Positions 1 to 9,421 of a stretch of DNA of 64,000 bases are shown here, piece after piece. The notes under the pieces are model-generated. The model had not been told where the DNA came from, searched no databases, and was given only the letters and a program-made list of their open reading frames with translations. Origin of the DNA: Ophioceras dolichostomum (lineage: Eukaryota > Ascomycota > Sordariomycetes > Magnaporthales > Ophioceraceae); contig PYST01000186.1 in assembly GCA_003049485.1 (NCBI GenBank), positions 1-64,000 of the forward strand. The letters run 5' to 3'. The position numbers were made by a program, and so were the translations under genes. The first letter of the stretch is position 1. Each line of letters starts with the position of its first letter.

Positions 1-11
1 CTCCACCACCA

Positions 12-624
12 TCACCCCCCCCCACAGCTCCCGCCGCCGCCGCCATCACATCCACCACTCCACCCACCACCGCCGCCCCCGTCGTACCTTGCGCCGACGC
101 CGCTGCTGCTCGCAAAGAAAAGCCAGCTACTCCCACTATCGCTGTAGCCTCCACCTCCACTTCCCCCCTTGTACCGATTTCGGTTCCTATTACTGCTGCT
201 GCTGCTATAGCGCGTGGAGCTGTAGTTTTCGTAGCGCTTCGCCGTAGATCGGGCGGACGCGGCCGACTGCTTCGCGTCCCGCTCGGCCTGCTTGCGCTTC
301 GCGCGGTCGTGGGCCTTCGGGCTGTAGGTCAGGCCTGGGTAGTCGGCGGGCTGGACGGTCGAGTTTGGGTAGGTGCCGTATTGCGCTGGGGAGGGGCTGG
401 TGGTGGTGGCGGTGGTGGTGGCCTTATTGGTTGTCGTCGGCTGTCCGAGGGTTGTTGGAGTAGGAGTATCCTTCTTCTGGGTCGTAGGGTCGGGGGACCC
501 GACTTTTTGGGAGGGGGAGGAGGGCTTCTGTGGGCGGTTCTGGTTAGTGGACGTACAGTGGGATTAGGGATCTTTTGACTGGGCATTAGCTGCAGGGAAC
601 ACGTACTGAGATTCCACAGCCCAT
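12..624 (-). CDS. Small low-complexity protein with N-terminal MGC acylation motif
   Basis: Two predicted exons (624-607 and 539-12) are separated by a 67-bp intron (606-540, GTACGT donor, CAG acceptor). They give a 181-residue protein starting MGCGIS. Gly2 followed by Cys3 is the classic context for N-myristoylation plus palmitoylation, so membrane attachment is inferred. The middle is Thr/Pro-rich. It is followed by a basic Lys/Arg/Ala segment, a Ser/Tyr/Asn/Arg stretch and a Gly-rich tail with isolated Trp and Cys ending SCGGG. Intron phase is 0 on both sides, and the exon 2 frame is closed upstream by a TAA lying inside the intron. The 18-nt first exon is too short for simple ORF finding. 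I do not recognise a family; the function is unknown. Confidence 0.55.
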
Positions 625-1636
625 GGTCGCTGGATGATGAAAGAACGTCGATTCGAAAGTCCTACTAGAGTGCCTATTCCCGGAGATCCAAGCTAGATCT
701 GGTATGAAAGACGATGGCCAATCTCCCAAGTGCTCGCATCTAAGAATTGAGAGACATCGCGACTTTAAATACAAGATTCTATCGCTCGACGATGATGTCA
801 GTGGTGTCAGTAGATGCTGCGGCTGAGTCCTGGTGATAAGCGCCTCCCATTCATTCGAGGAGTCAATCCCAAAGGAGCAAAGGGTCACGCGTTCGCTCTT
901 TCAGCCAGCTGTCGCTTTGCCGTTCTCGCTTTTCACTAGACAAATGGAAGAGTTCTGGAAAACGAGGCTGTGCGTCAGAGTCAACACGGTCATGGATCTG
1001 GCCGCCGGTGTTGGAAGCGGGAAGGTGACCCGACGCGTTACGAAGGAGGGTACGTTAGTTGCCAGCTACCTCTCGATGGTAGGCAGTCTTTCGGGTGCCT
1101 TGTGTTTGCGCCTCGACCTCCCGCAGAAGCCATTTGAAGTGGCGCGACGATGGACAATTGAAGCGACCGAGTGGCCGTAATTGAATACCGACCGTGGCCA
1201 TCACGGGATGCGGTTAGGCTTCGAGGGTTCGAGGCTGTGCTAGAAGCCTAACGATCATCAACATGTACGATGTCCACCTGTCACCGAGGTCCCAGAGAGG
1301 CAGGAAATCCACAACTGAAAGGAAAATTAGGTAAGGATTCTTCCTTTCAATTACCCGTCTCCACAACGGACTAGACTGAAGGCAGCTATCAGGTAGGTAC
1401 ACCTAGGTAGGTGGCTCGGTGTGTTAAGAATGCTTTGTATGTAGAGGTACCCAATAGTACGTCGTGCTCGGCAGGAATATCCGTCGAGCGACTACAAAAA
1501 TGAAGTACACCTCCGCCGCATCATCCCTTTCCCTGCGATCATGTTCCTTCTTCCACCGCCTCTGACAAGCCCGATCCAGATCCCGATCCCGATCCCGATC
1601 CCGATGCCAATCCCGATCCCTCCGATGACGACTCAA
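625..1636. other. Intergenic, no gene seen
   Basis: Short ORFs here lack family resemblance and coding-like composition. A GATCCC-type hexamer array lies at 1571-1625. GGTA-type runs occur near 1395-1412. Confidence 0.5.
1571..1625. repeat. GATCCC hexamer microsatellite
   Basis: Roughly eight imperfect copies of GATCCC (with GATCCA and GATGCCAATCCC variants) lie just downstream of the CFEM gene stop on its 3' side. Confidence 0.7.
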
Positions 1637-2496
1637 TCAGACCAGCCCGGCCGCCGCCGCCAGGGCCGCAGCGCCGATCCCCATGCCGGCAGCCGCCACG
1701 CCGAAGCCGGCGGCCGGAGTCACCACGGCGGCGCGCGCTTCCGAGGTCGAGGTGTCCAGCTGGGGATCTTGGGCCATGGTAGTGGGATCCGCGTCGCCGC
1801 CCATCGACGTCGTCGTCATCATCTTTGTCATCGTGCTCGTCATCTCCGACGTGGTAATCGGGGCGGCGGTCGTCATGGTCATGGTCAGTGTCGTCGTCAT
1901 CACCACCTCGCCGTTTGACCGATCCTGGAAGAGGGACTTGAACGTGCTATTGGTCCCGTGATTGCGGCAGGCGTCCATGAGCTTCATCGAGGTAGATGCT
2001 GTCAAGGAGGGAGGCGGGGTAGAGGTTGTCAGCGGCGACCGGGTCGGTGAGAAGTAGGGAGTGGTGTCTTTCCTGTATAGGTACATAGGGAGGTAGGTAG
2101 GTATGTGCGTGACGCTATCGACACGCATACACCCAACTCGCAATGAAGGAGATCACCGGCCAAGTGGATGAGAAGAAAAAGCCACGGAAAGGGGATGGAA
2201 ACAGAACGAAGGTATTTACTCCAGAATTCAATGCCAGCTTTCATGCCCTCTGCCTGGCAAGGCTTCTTCCAGCAGTTGTCGAACACCATCTGCTGTAGCT
2301 TACCCATGCAAAGGCACTTGGCGTCAGTAGGGCCTGCGCAGCCAATCGCCTTGAACATCTTGTCCGTGAGGCACGCTTCGTGCATGCAGGCTGGCATGAT
2401 CTTCATCAGGTCGAACTTGGATTGGTCGTCGTCGACCACGGTGGCGGCCGAGAGGGCGGTGAAGACCGCAAGAAGGACGGCAATGATGTAGTTCAT
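1637..2496 (-). CDS. CFEM-domain secreted protein, probably GPI-anchored
   Basis: Exon 1 is 2496-2220 and exon 2 is 1998-1637, giving 212 residues. The 221-bp intron (2219-1999) has a GTAAAT donor and a GACAG acceptor and keeps phase 1. The start is chosen for its signal peptide (MNYIIAVLLAVFTALSAA). The CFEM domain follows, with eight cysteines: PAC, EAC, IGC, KC, LC, NC and PC in exon 1 and DAC in exon 2. The Asp before the KCLC pair is where family members place the haem-iron ligand. A Met/Thr-rich linker and a hydrophobic Ala/Gly C-terminus fit GPI anchoring. CFEM proteins act in haem or iron uptake, wall structure or host interaction; which applies here is not shown. The eighth Cys being supplied only by exon 2 supports the splice. 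Confidence 0.85.
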
Positions 2497-3837
2497 GTTG
2501 TCGGTTGGTGTTGGGTAGTCCTGTACAGGAGTGTGTTGGGACGGCGTAGCCCGTGGGAGATGTGATTGGGGAGTAGTACTTAGTGATGGACAAAAGCTGC
2601 TTGGTGACAATGATTCTGTGAGTCTGGGAATGCTGGCCAGTAGCGGCGCGAGCGAAGTAGGATGGCTAGAGGTGCCCTTCGTGGAGTGGCTCGAGATGGG
2701 ATTGAGGGTGCGAACCAGAAGGGTCGAGTAAAGCTGCGATGCGCGCTAAAGATGGGCGGGAGCAAAAAGAGACTAGTATGGTGATGCTCTGGATGGTAGT
2801 TTGGGGGATGAAGAAGAGGGAGAAGAAGAAAAAGAAGAGGACGAAGAAAAAAACGACGATCGGTTTTAATCTCAGAGCCATTGATCCAATCGTCGTTTCC
2901 TTTTGCAACGAAGGAGACTGGAGTCGGTACTGGTCGTCCCCTCTCTAGATTGCACCGGAAGGCGCTGTTAGCTTGCAAGGTGAAAGACCCTGTCTCGCAG
3001 ATGCTGTCGCCATGATGAGTTCCAAGAGTGCCAGGAACGACCAGACCGCCTGCATCTCTATCGCGTATCAACGTGGGTGCTTTTGTCTTCCTGGACCGTA
3101 TTTCGCGACTCCCAAGGTGTAAGAGCGCCTTTGACAGGAAGGTCTGCTCTCGTACGGCATCTGGATCCTCCCTCGGTCCATCTCGGCGATCTCGATAGGA
3201 GAAGGAAGCGCGTGTGTCATTTTGGTGGCCAGGGAAAGCGGGCATCAACGCTACTCGGGCTTGCTCGATTGAGCATGTGGCGATTTCCTCTTTGCAATGG
3301 CTGGAGATCTGATGTTTCCTTCCAACACCAAAGACAGCGCCATTGACGTGCCGATCGGGGGGATTCATCGTCGCTGCCTCCGTGGGTTGAGCCCCTTTTT
3401 CGAAACCAACATTAGGGAAGTCATGAATCATCAGGACAGACAAAGAATGGAATTTTGGGGCAAGACCAGCCTAGTTTGTGGAAGTGAGAAGTGTCCATTG
3501 AGAAGGAGACCGGACTGCGATGCCCTCATCATGACAAATCGTGCCTGCAAGATGAACGGAAGCTAGCGGTGTTCAATCAGGAAGTGTCTATATCCATCGT
3601 GTACTTGCCGGTAAAACATATGTGCCGAAGAAAAAAAAGCAGCCGCATTCTGTGTTTTCGTATCCTCCCCTGCATTCTATCCTGCTCCGTCCCTCCGCCC
3701 TCGCCCCTCGAGGTCACTTGACAGTTTGGCAGGCACCTTCCAGGACATGCCGACCGCCACCCCCCACTCGTCGCTCGTCTTTCCCCCAACGATGCCCAAC
3801 ATCAATGATGACGTTCCCTACTTGGGAAGGCACTCAC
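2497..3837. other. Intergenic, promoter side of CFEM gene
   Basis: A 287-codon minus-strand open frame (3443-2580) crosses this stretch, but its composition looks random and it has no recognisable domain, so it is not called. A polypurine tract of GAAGAAG-type repeats lies at about 2806-2858. Confidence 0.5.
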
Positions 3838-4752
3838 TCACACAAGCTCGCCCTCGCCAGGAATGATCGTCCCATTGTTGACCGCCGCGGCATGGCCCCT
3901 TGCCAGATACCCATAGGCAGGGTAGTAGCGATCCAGCCAGGGCACGAGCTCGGCGGCGCCAGGGGTGTTGCGCCAGTCGCGCATCAGGTCACAGACGATG
4001 CTAAACAGCGACACGATCTGCACGCCGGCGCGGGCCATGCGGTCGTTGGACGCGTCCCTGATTAGCGACGTGGTCGTACCCGAGGCCTCGACGTTGGCCC
4101 AGACCGAGTACCCGTTCTCGCGCAGAGACAAGGCCGCGAAGGTGGTGCACACGTCCGTGACGATGCCCGCTATGATGATCTGCGACTTGCCAGAGGCCTT
4201 GATCGCGGCGCGGAACTCGGCGTTGTCCCACGCGTTGACCTCGCCGTTGCGCTTGATGACCGGGATGGTGGGGTACATCTCGAGGATCTCCTTGGGGAGG
4301 GGGCCGTTGGGACCTGGTGGAGGGAGAGGTTAGACGGTGGAATAGGGAGGGGGCTTCATAGGGGATGCATGATGGGTCTGGGATTCACGGGGTAGGAGAG
4401 TGAGTATGGGTACGCACCGGTCTGGGCGGAGGTGGTCAGCACAACGGGGATGTCAAAGACCTGGCCCAGCGCAGCGTGGGCGATGAGGTTGTCGCGGTAG
4501 AGGGTCGGGTCGAAGTCGCGAGCCAGGTTGTACAGGCCGACTTGGTGATCCAGGATCACAAGGAGGGAGTCGTTCTTGTTGAGACGCTCGAACGGGAACG
4601 CTGATGACGAGGCTATGTCAGTTGGCTGTACCCGTCTATGTGTAGCGAAGGAGGAGGGCAAGGATGCTCCGGCGCAACTTACAGTCAGCGCTGGCCAGGG
4701 AGGCTGCGAGGAGCGACGCCGTCGCGAAGACAGTTTTCGTGTTGAAGCGCAT
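3838..4752 (-). CDS. Secreted isochorismatase-like cysteine hydrolase
   Basis: Three exons (4752-4683, 4612-4418, 4313-3838) give 246 residues. Introns of 70 and 104 bp both sit in phase 1, with GTAAGT and GTGCGT donors. Residues 1-22 form a signal peptide (MRFNTKTVFATASLLAASLA then SA). The alpha/beta isochorismatase fold follows, with the expected catalytic triad: Asp45 in VILDHQ, Lys109 in PVIKRNG and Cys144 in GIVTDVC. It resembles the YcaC-like branch of unknown substrate more than true isochorismatases. Secretion is unusual for this fold. The gene stands alone, with a good TATA box about 120 bp upstream of the start codon. Confidence 0.9.
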
Positions 4753-4866
4753 GATGCCGGTGTTTGTCGTGGGAATAGTGAGGTGCTGAGGAGACCTGGA
4801 CGCTGATATGCTTGTGGTTGAGGTGATGCTCCCAAGTCATGTCCATTATGGAAGGTCTCCTGTTCC

Positions 4867-4876
4867 CCTTTTTATA
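4867..4876 (-). promoter_or_regulatory. TATA box of isochorismatase-like gene
   Basis: On the minus strand this reads TATAAAAAGG, a near-consensus TATA element about 115-125 bp upstream of the ATG at 4752. Confidence 0.5.
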
Positions 4877-6433
4877 CACTGAACTCTCATAGGTACCTAC
4901 TCATCGGCCCTGGTGGCCGTCATCGGCCTCCCTCGCCGTCGTGGTGGTGAAGTCGCCCGGACTCCGGGGCATGTCGACTCCGGTCTGCGGCATCAAGATA
5001 TTCCCTCCTGACCAAAGGTTGACCAAGGATTACGAAAACATCTTCTTGCTACACATGCACGTCGAATTTTCCGTCGGCCACTTTCCTATAATTTCGCCAT
5101 CGACAAGTAAATCTCGCATGCGATTCCACGTGAAAAGCGCCAAGACTGGTGATAGTTAGTTGGTAGGTTGCAGTTGAGGGTGAGAAAAGAGCGCCGCTCG
5201 GCGGCCCTCGGCGGCCGCGACGACGGGGCTAGGCGCTGATTCAGCTTGATCAAGGACAGTGGGTGCCTGACCCTAACAGGATTGGACTTTGGTGCTGTGG
5301 AACTGTGTTATCACCACAACAGCACTCTCGAGTCAATGTTACCCCACCAGAATGGTCGCTTTCGCGGTCTCCTCTTTGGCGGGGTAGGGCGTCCTGGATG
5401 GCGAGGCGTGCTGCTGCTAGGAGAGAATCACTGTCCCCCAGTTGGTCAGCATTTGGCATCCTGACTTGACAGTCAAGCAGAGGGCTTTTTCACCGTCCGG
5501 TATTTTCTCTTCTCGGTTGTTAGAGGGACCCGCCGTGAAAACGTCATAGTACAGAGAGGACCTAGGAATAGCGGGAGCCAGACTCCGTAGGGAAGATGCC
5601 TGCCGCCGTGCCCTTCCCACATTGGGGAGAGAGCCCCGGCCGACGTTGCAGTGCAGGAGGTTGAGGCAAAAATTTGGTGATGCTGATTAAGAGACGTGGA
5701 GAAGAACACAAATACGATCAATTTGATAGATCCATCGGACTTGTGAAGAAACCCTATCCTGGAGCCTATTTGGACCTCACTCTGACCCTGACCGCTTCCT
5801 TCTGCCGAGCCGCACACTCTCGGCACGCTCCGAGCCTTGATCCTGGCCTCTCAACCCCTGGAGTTCACCAAGGTCGCCGCTGTTCAACAACCCCGTTATT
5901 AGACAGCACCTTAGAAGGAAATGAGGAGAAAACAGACGCCCAAGAAGAAAAGAATAGAGGACGAGAAAAAAAATAGATCGATCCCTGTGTCCCAACCCAC
6001 TCCTAGTCCTCCTACCAATAACATCTCCCTGCATGTTGCCAACACCCAATCCCGAGACACCCCTGAAGCCTTGTGGCTTGATCCCATGTCCGTCCTTGTT
6101 CGACGACGTCTGCCCTTGTGAAAGAAAGTAAGAAGATAAGGAAAGGTACGAACATAACGGAGGAAAGAGAAGAGGGGGGAAAGGAGAAAGGAAAAAGAAA
6201 GGGATAGACAGAGAATCCTTTGTGTCCCATCCTATTCCAGGCCCTAGTGCGGCCCATCATCATCCATCACTCACTCCCTCCCATAATAAGTCAGTCAGTC
6301 TCAGTCTCCAAGAAGGAGGAGTGTGGGTGAGGGCCCAGAAACCTAGGGCCTTCTTCCTTTACGTACCATGTGCGATGACGAAAGCACGAATTAGTAGTAG
6401 TCAATATCGATCGATCAAATCAAACCAACCTTT
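4877..6433. other. Intergenic, no gene seen
   Basis: Only short unconvincing ORFs occur. Purine-rich tracts lie at about 5915-5975 and 6120-6205. Confidence 0.5.
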
Positions 6434-6810
6434 TTAGGGAGGGTCGATCAGGGGGCGCCGATTGCCAGCCGAAGCAATCGTTTTCAAGAACACCTCCTTC
6501 GTCTTGGGATGATGCACGCTCCTGACGCCGTCGAACTCGTCCAGTTCCAGCACGGACCTCGCGCTCGTCACCCGCATCTTAAGGTAGGCCAACGTCCTGT
6601 TCGGAATGGGGCGTCGGCGTCCTGCTAGCAGTCCTAGCCCTTGCAGTCTTTGCTGCGGTCCTTGCTGCGGTCCTTGCTGTTGCTGTTGCATTGGCAGTTG
6701 CTGATGCATTAGCAGCTGCTGTTGCCCTTGCATTTGAACTTGCGCGTGTAGGTGCGCTCGCTGTTGCACTAGTAGTTGCATTTGCTGTTGCACTGTTGGG
6801 TTCCCATGCT

Positions 6811-6930
6811 GTTGCGCCTGCCCTTGCTGGTGAATTTGCTGTTGCACCTGCCCTTGCTAGTGAATTTGCTGTTGCACCTGCCCTTGCTGGTGAATTTGCT
6901 GCTGCACATGCCCTTGCTGGTAAATTTGCT
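6811..6930 (-). repeat. Four tandem 30-bp repeats in Q-rich gene
   Basis: Units at 6811-6840, 6841-6870, 6871-6900 and 6901-6930 are nearly identical. In the Q frame each encodes about QQIHQQGQVQ. The unit at 6841-6870 carries TAG where its sisters have CAG. Confidence 0.9.
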
Positions 6931-7217
6931 GGTGCATTTGCTGTAGCAGATACTCTAGCACGTGCAGCTGCAGATGCAGTGATTGGTGTTGTTGTGGTTG
7001 CTGTGGCTGTTGTAGTTGTAGTTGTAGTAGTAGTTGGAGTTGCTGTAGTTGTTGCAGTGGATGTTGCTGTTGCCGCACTTGCACCGCCTGGAATTGTAGA
7101 TCCGTTCGCTGATGGAGTCATTGGAGTTGTAGGAGTCCGCAGAATGTCAGTCGTTCCCCGGCTTGCCAGGCTTGCGGGAAGCTCCAGGGTAGCGGGTGGA
7201 GCATCTGCTGGGACTGG

Positions 7218-7238
7218 TCCTGCTGCTGCTGCTGCTGC

Positions 7239-7269
<31 letters not shown>

Positions 7270-7273
7270 GGAA
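7218..7273 (-). repeat. CAG/CAA polyglutamine tract
   Basis: The plus strand shows GCT/CTG then TTG triplets. On the minus strand this is about 17 consecutive Gln codons, a block of CAA followed by a block of CAG. Confidence 0.85.
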
Positions 7274-8830
7274 CTGCTGTGCTTGCGACGGCGCCAGCTG
7301 GATGTTTATCGCGCCCGGCGCGTTCGGCATGTTCGGCGCGTTTGGGTGCGGATGATGATGATGATGGTGATGCAGCTGGTGCGCGTTCGCCCACATGGAA
7401 CGCACCACTGATCCCCTAGGTGGGAAGGGGGGGACTACTACAACGCCTAGTACGATGCTCCACTGGATGGATCTCACTCCCATCGGCTTCCCGCTTCTAT
7501 CCAGGAAATGCTCATGTTGGTCGTGACGCGGAACGACCGCCACCTGCCAATTCGGACTGCCCAGCGCGAAGGTGTTGCGGAACTTGAAAATCATGTGCGG
7601 GTCGTCTGCCCCGAGGATGTACCGGTGGCAGTCGATGTGGACTTCGATCCCGCCCATTCCCGGTGGGCACCGGGGTATACGGTAGTGCGTGAAGAGAACA
7701 CACCACGGGAACAAGTGGGTCTTCCAGCAGCTGAGTGGAGAGTTGGTCTTGCGAGCGACGTCGGATTGGCGAGGATCGACCGCGAGGGAGACGTGGGCAT
7801 AGTATGGCGCCGAGAGGTTGAGGAGAGAGCTAGATTCGTAGACTTCGATGCAGCCGAGGTCGGTACCGGCGGCAGCCTCGGTGGTGTTGGTGGCGTTGGT
7901 GGCGGTTGCGGTGCTATCTAGACATGCGTGAAAGACAGGGACCGGCTCGGCCTCCGCGACGATAGCCTGCGCGGAAACAGCCTCAGCAGGAACGGCCTCG
8001 GCAGCGGCGGCTTCCGTATGGCCACCGCCCTCGCTGGCGCCGGCGCCGGGACCGATGTCAATATGTGGAGGCGCCATTCCCGACCCTTTCCACCTAAAAG
8101 TTGCCGTGGATGTGGAGAGGCGAGGCCCGGACGTAGGATCAATGTCCGGCTCTCGGACGGCACATAGAATAAAAGCGAGGATTTGCATGGTTTCGAGGAC
8201 AACGGAGCCGTCGGCGTGCTCAATCTGGACGACATGATGTTGATCTGTTCCGGGAGGCAACTCCGGACTCGTCGCTGCAATGTGGTCAGCCTCTGGAGAA
8301 GACGGCGATAGATGAACATCAAGGGGCCCGCCCGTCTTGCAAAGTGGCGACGGTTTGAGCGGGCGTACCTGGAGAGTTATACATAGTGGCAAGCCAAAAG
8401 TGCACCATGTTCAGGACCATGTCGCCGAGCCTCGGCCACGTCAAGCGTACGTATATCTGGAGAGGCCCCATCCAGGTCTCGTCGTCCCCAAGATCCCCAC
8501 CACGGCTCACCAAGATCACCGCCCTCCGTATATTCCCGTCGTGGAAGATGCCGGCCTAAACGAGCTGCATGAGCGGCATTTGAACGCGGACCCGGCGGCG
8601 CAGCGGCAGGTGTGGCGCAGGCCGCAGCTGTCCGGTATCTTCCAGGTGAGCTTTTTGAACCATTGACTCATCTAGTGGGCGGGCACCTCCGACGGCTCGA
8701 AGCCCAGATCCATGCCGGCTGGCACCATGTGCACCGAGCTGGGTCCATTGCCGTCCTCGCCCAGGCGATCCTGGTCGCTGTCGACGACGTTGGAATGGGG
8801 CAAAGACAGAATCGGCACCGGATCCGCTCG

Positions 8831-9421
8831 CTACCAGGGGACCTACTGCCTACCGCCACTTTGCTTGAGCTTCTGTTGACGGGGAAATGGCAACAAATTT
8901 CGAAAGCAGGCGAGTTAGAAGAAGGGTTGTTTCAATAGAAGAGAGGAGAGAAGGGGAAGGGTCAGGTGCCATGCCTTTACTTTCAGCTCGAGGAAGAGGA
9001 AAGAGAAGGTGGGAAAGGGGAGTTTGCAACTGCCCCGGTCCCAAGATCAGGTGACCACATCCACGAAGGGAGGTGCCCAATCACGCTCTCGCCCTCCCTG
9101 CTGGAACGAAAATTGTGATAGGCACACCCAATAGAAATCAGGACGAGAGGCGCTTGGTTGACATGGGGGGGATGGGGTCCGTCCTGTTGTGATTGGCCAC
9201 CTGGGGTCGTACATGTCAGAGCTTGTTTGCATTTTATGTCTCATCACATTCCAACCATGTTCCGCTGCCATGTTCAGCTGTAATGACTTTGTCCCCTCTG
9301 CACAGCTTGGACACCAATCAAATTACTAATTTCTCCAGCTAACTACATGTCGGTAGCAGGTATGCCCTATCAACTCAACCCCTCTCTATTCGACCTCGGC
9401 TCCCAGTTCGCGCTGGGAAAC
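8831..9421. other. Intergenic or missing 5' end of Q-rich gene
   Basis: An ATG at 8972 opens a short frame (MAPDPSPSLLSS...) that could be a first exon of the Q-rich gene, but I could not join it convincingly. Confidence 0.35.

Larger units (their letters stand above)
6434..8830 (-). pseudogene. Q-rich protein gene, apparently disrupted
   Basis: GC-rich third positions and protein-like frames run along the minus strand, but no intact model can be built. One splice is clear: a 76-bp intron (8368-8293, GTACGC donor, CCAG acceptor) joins ...NMVHFWLATMYNSP to EADHIAATSPEL in phase 1. Downstream come a His run, a polyQ run (about 7220-7272), a Q/L/H-rich stretch, four 30-bp repeats and a C-terminus ending NRRPLIDPP with a stop at 6434. 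Apparent in-frame stops interrupt this: TAG at 8672-8674, TAG at 8556-8558, TGA near 7118 and TAG at 6857-6859. A frame change is also needed between 8674 and 8558. An alternative 62-bp intron (GTGAGA...CCTAG, near 7480-7410) would switch to a Thr/Ala-rich frame open to 6579. The domain is not recognised. Confidence 0.5.

Noticed and set aside
2580..3443. 287-codon minus-strand ORF upstream of the CFEM gene
   Set aside because: No domain, no third-position bias, and it overlaps the expected promoter with a polypurine tract that explains the Leu/Phe-rich part.
6691..7419. 242-codon Val/Ala-rich plus-strand ORF
   Set aside because: It is the reverse frame of the CAA/CAG-rich tract; trinucleotide repeats keep all frames open.
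8337..8666. Plus-strand ORF with protein-like composition
   Set aside because: The minus strand has an in-phase 76-bp intron and better codon bias over the same bases, so this is its shadow.
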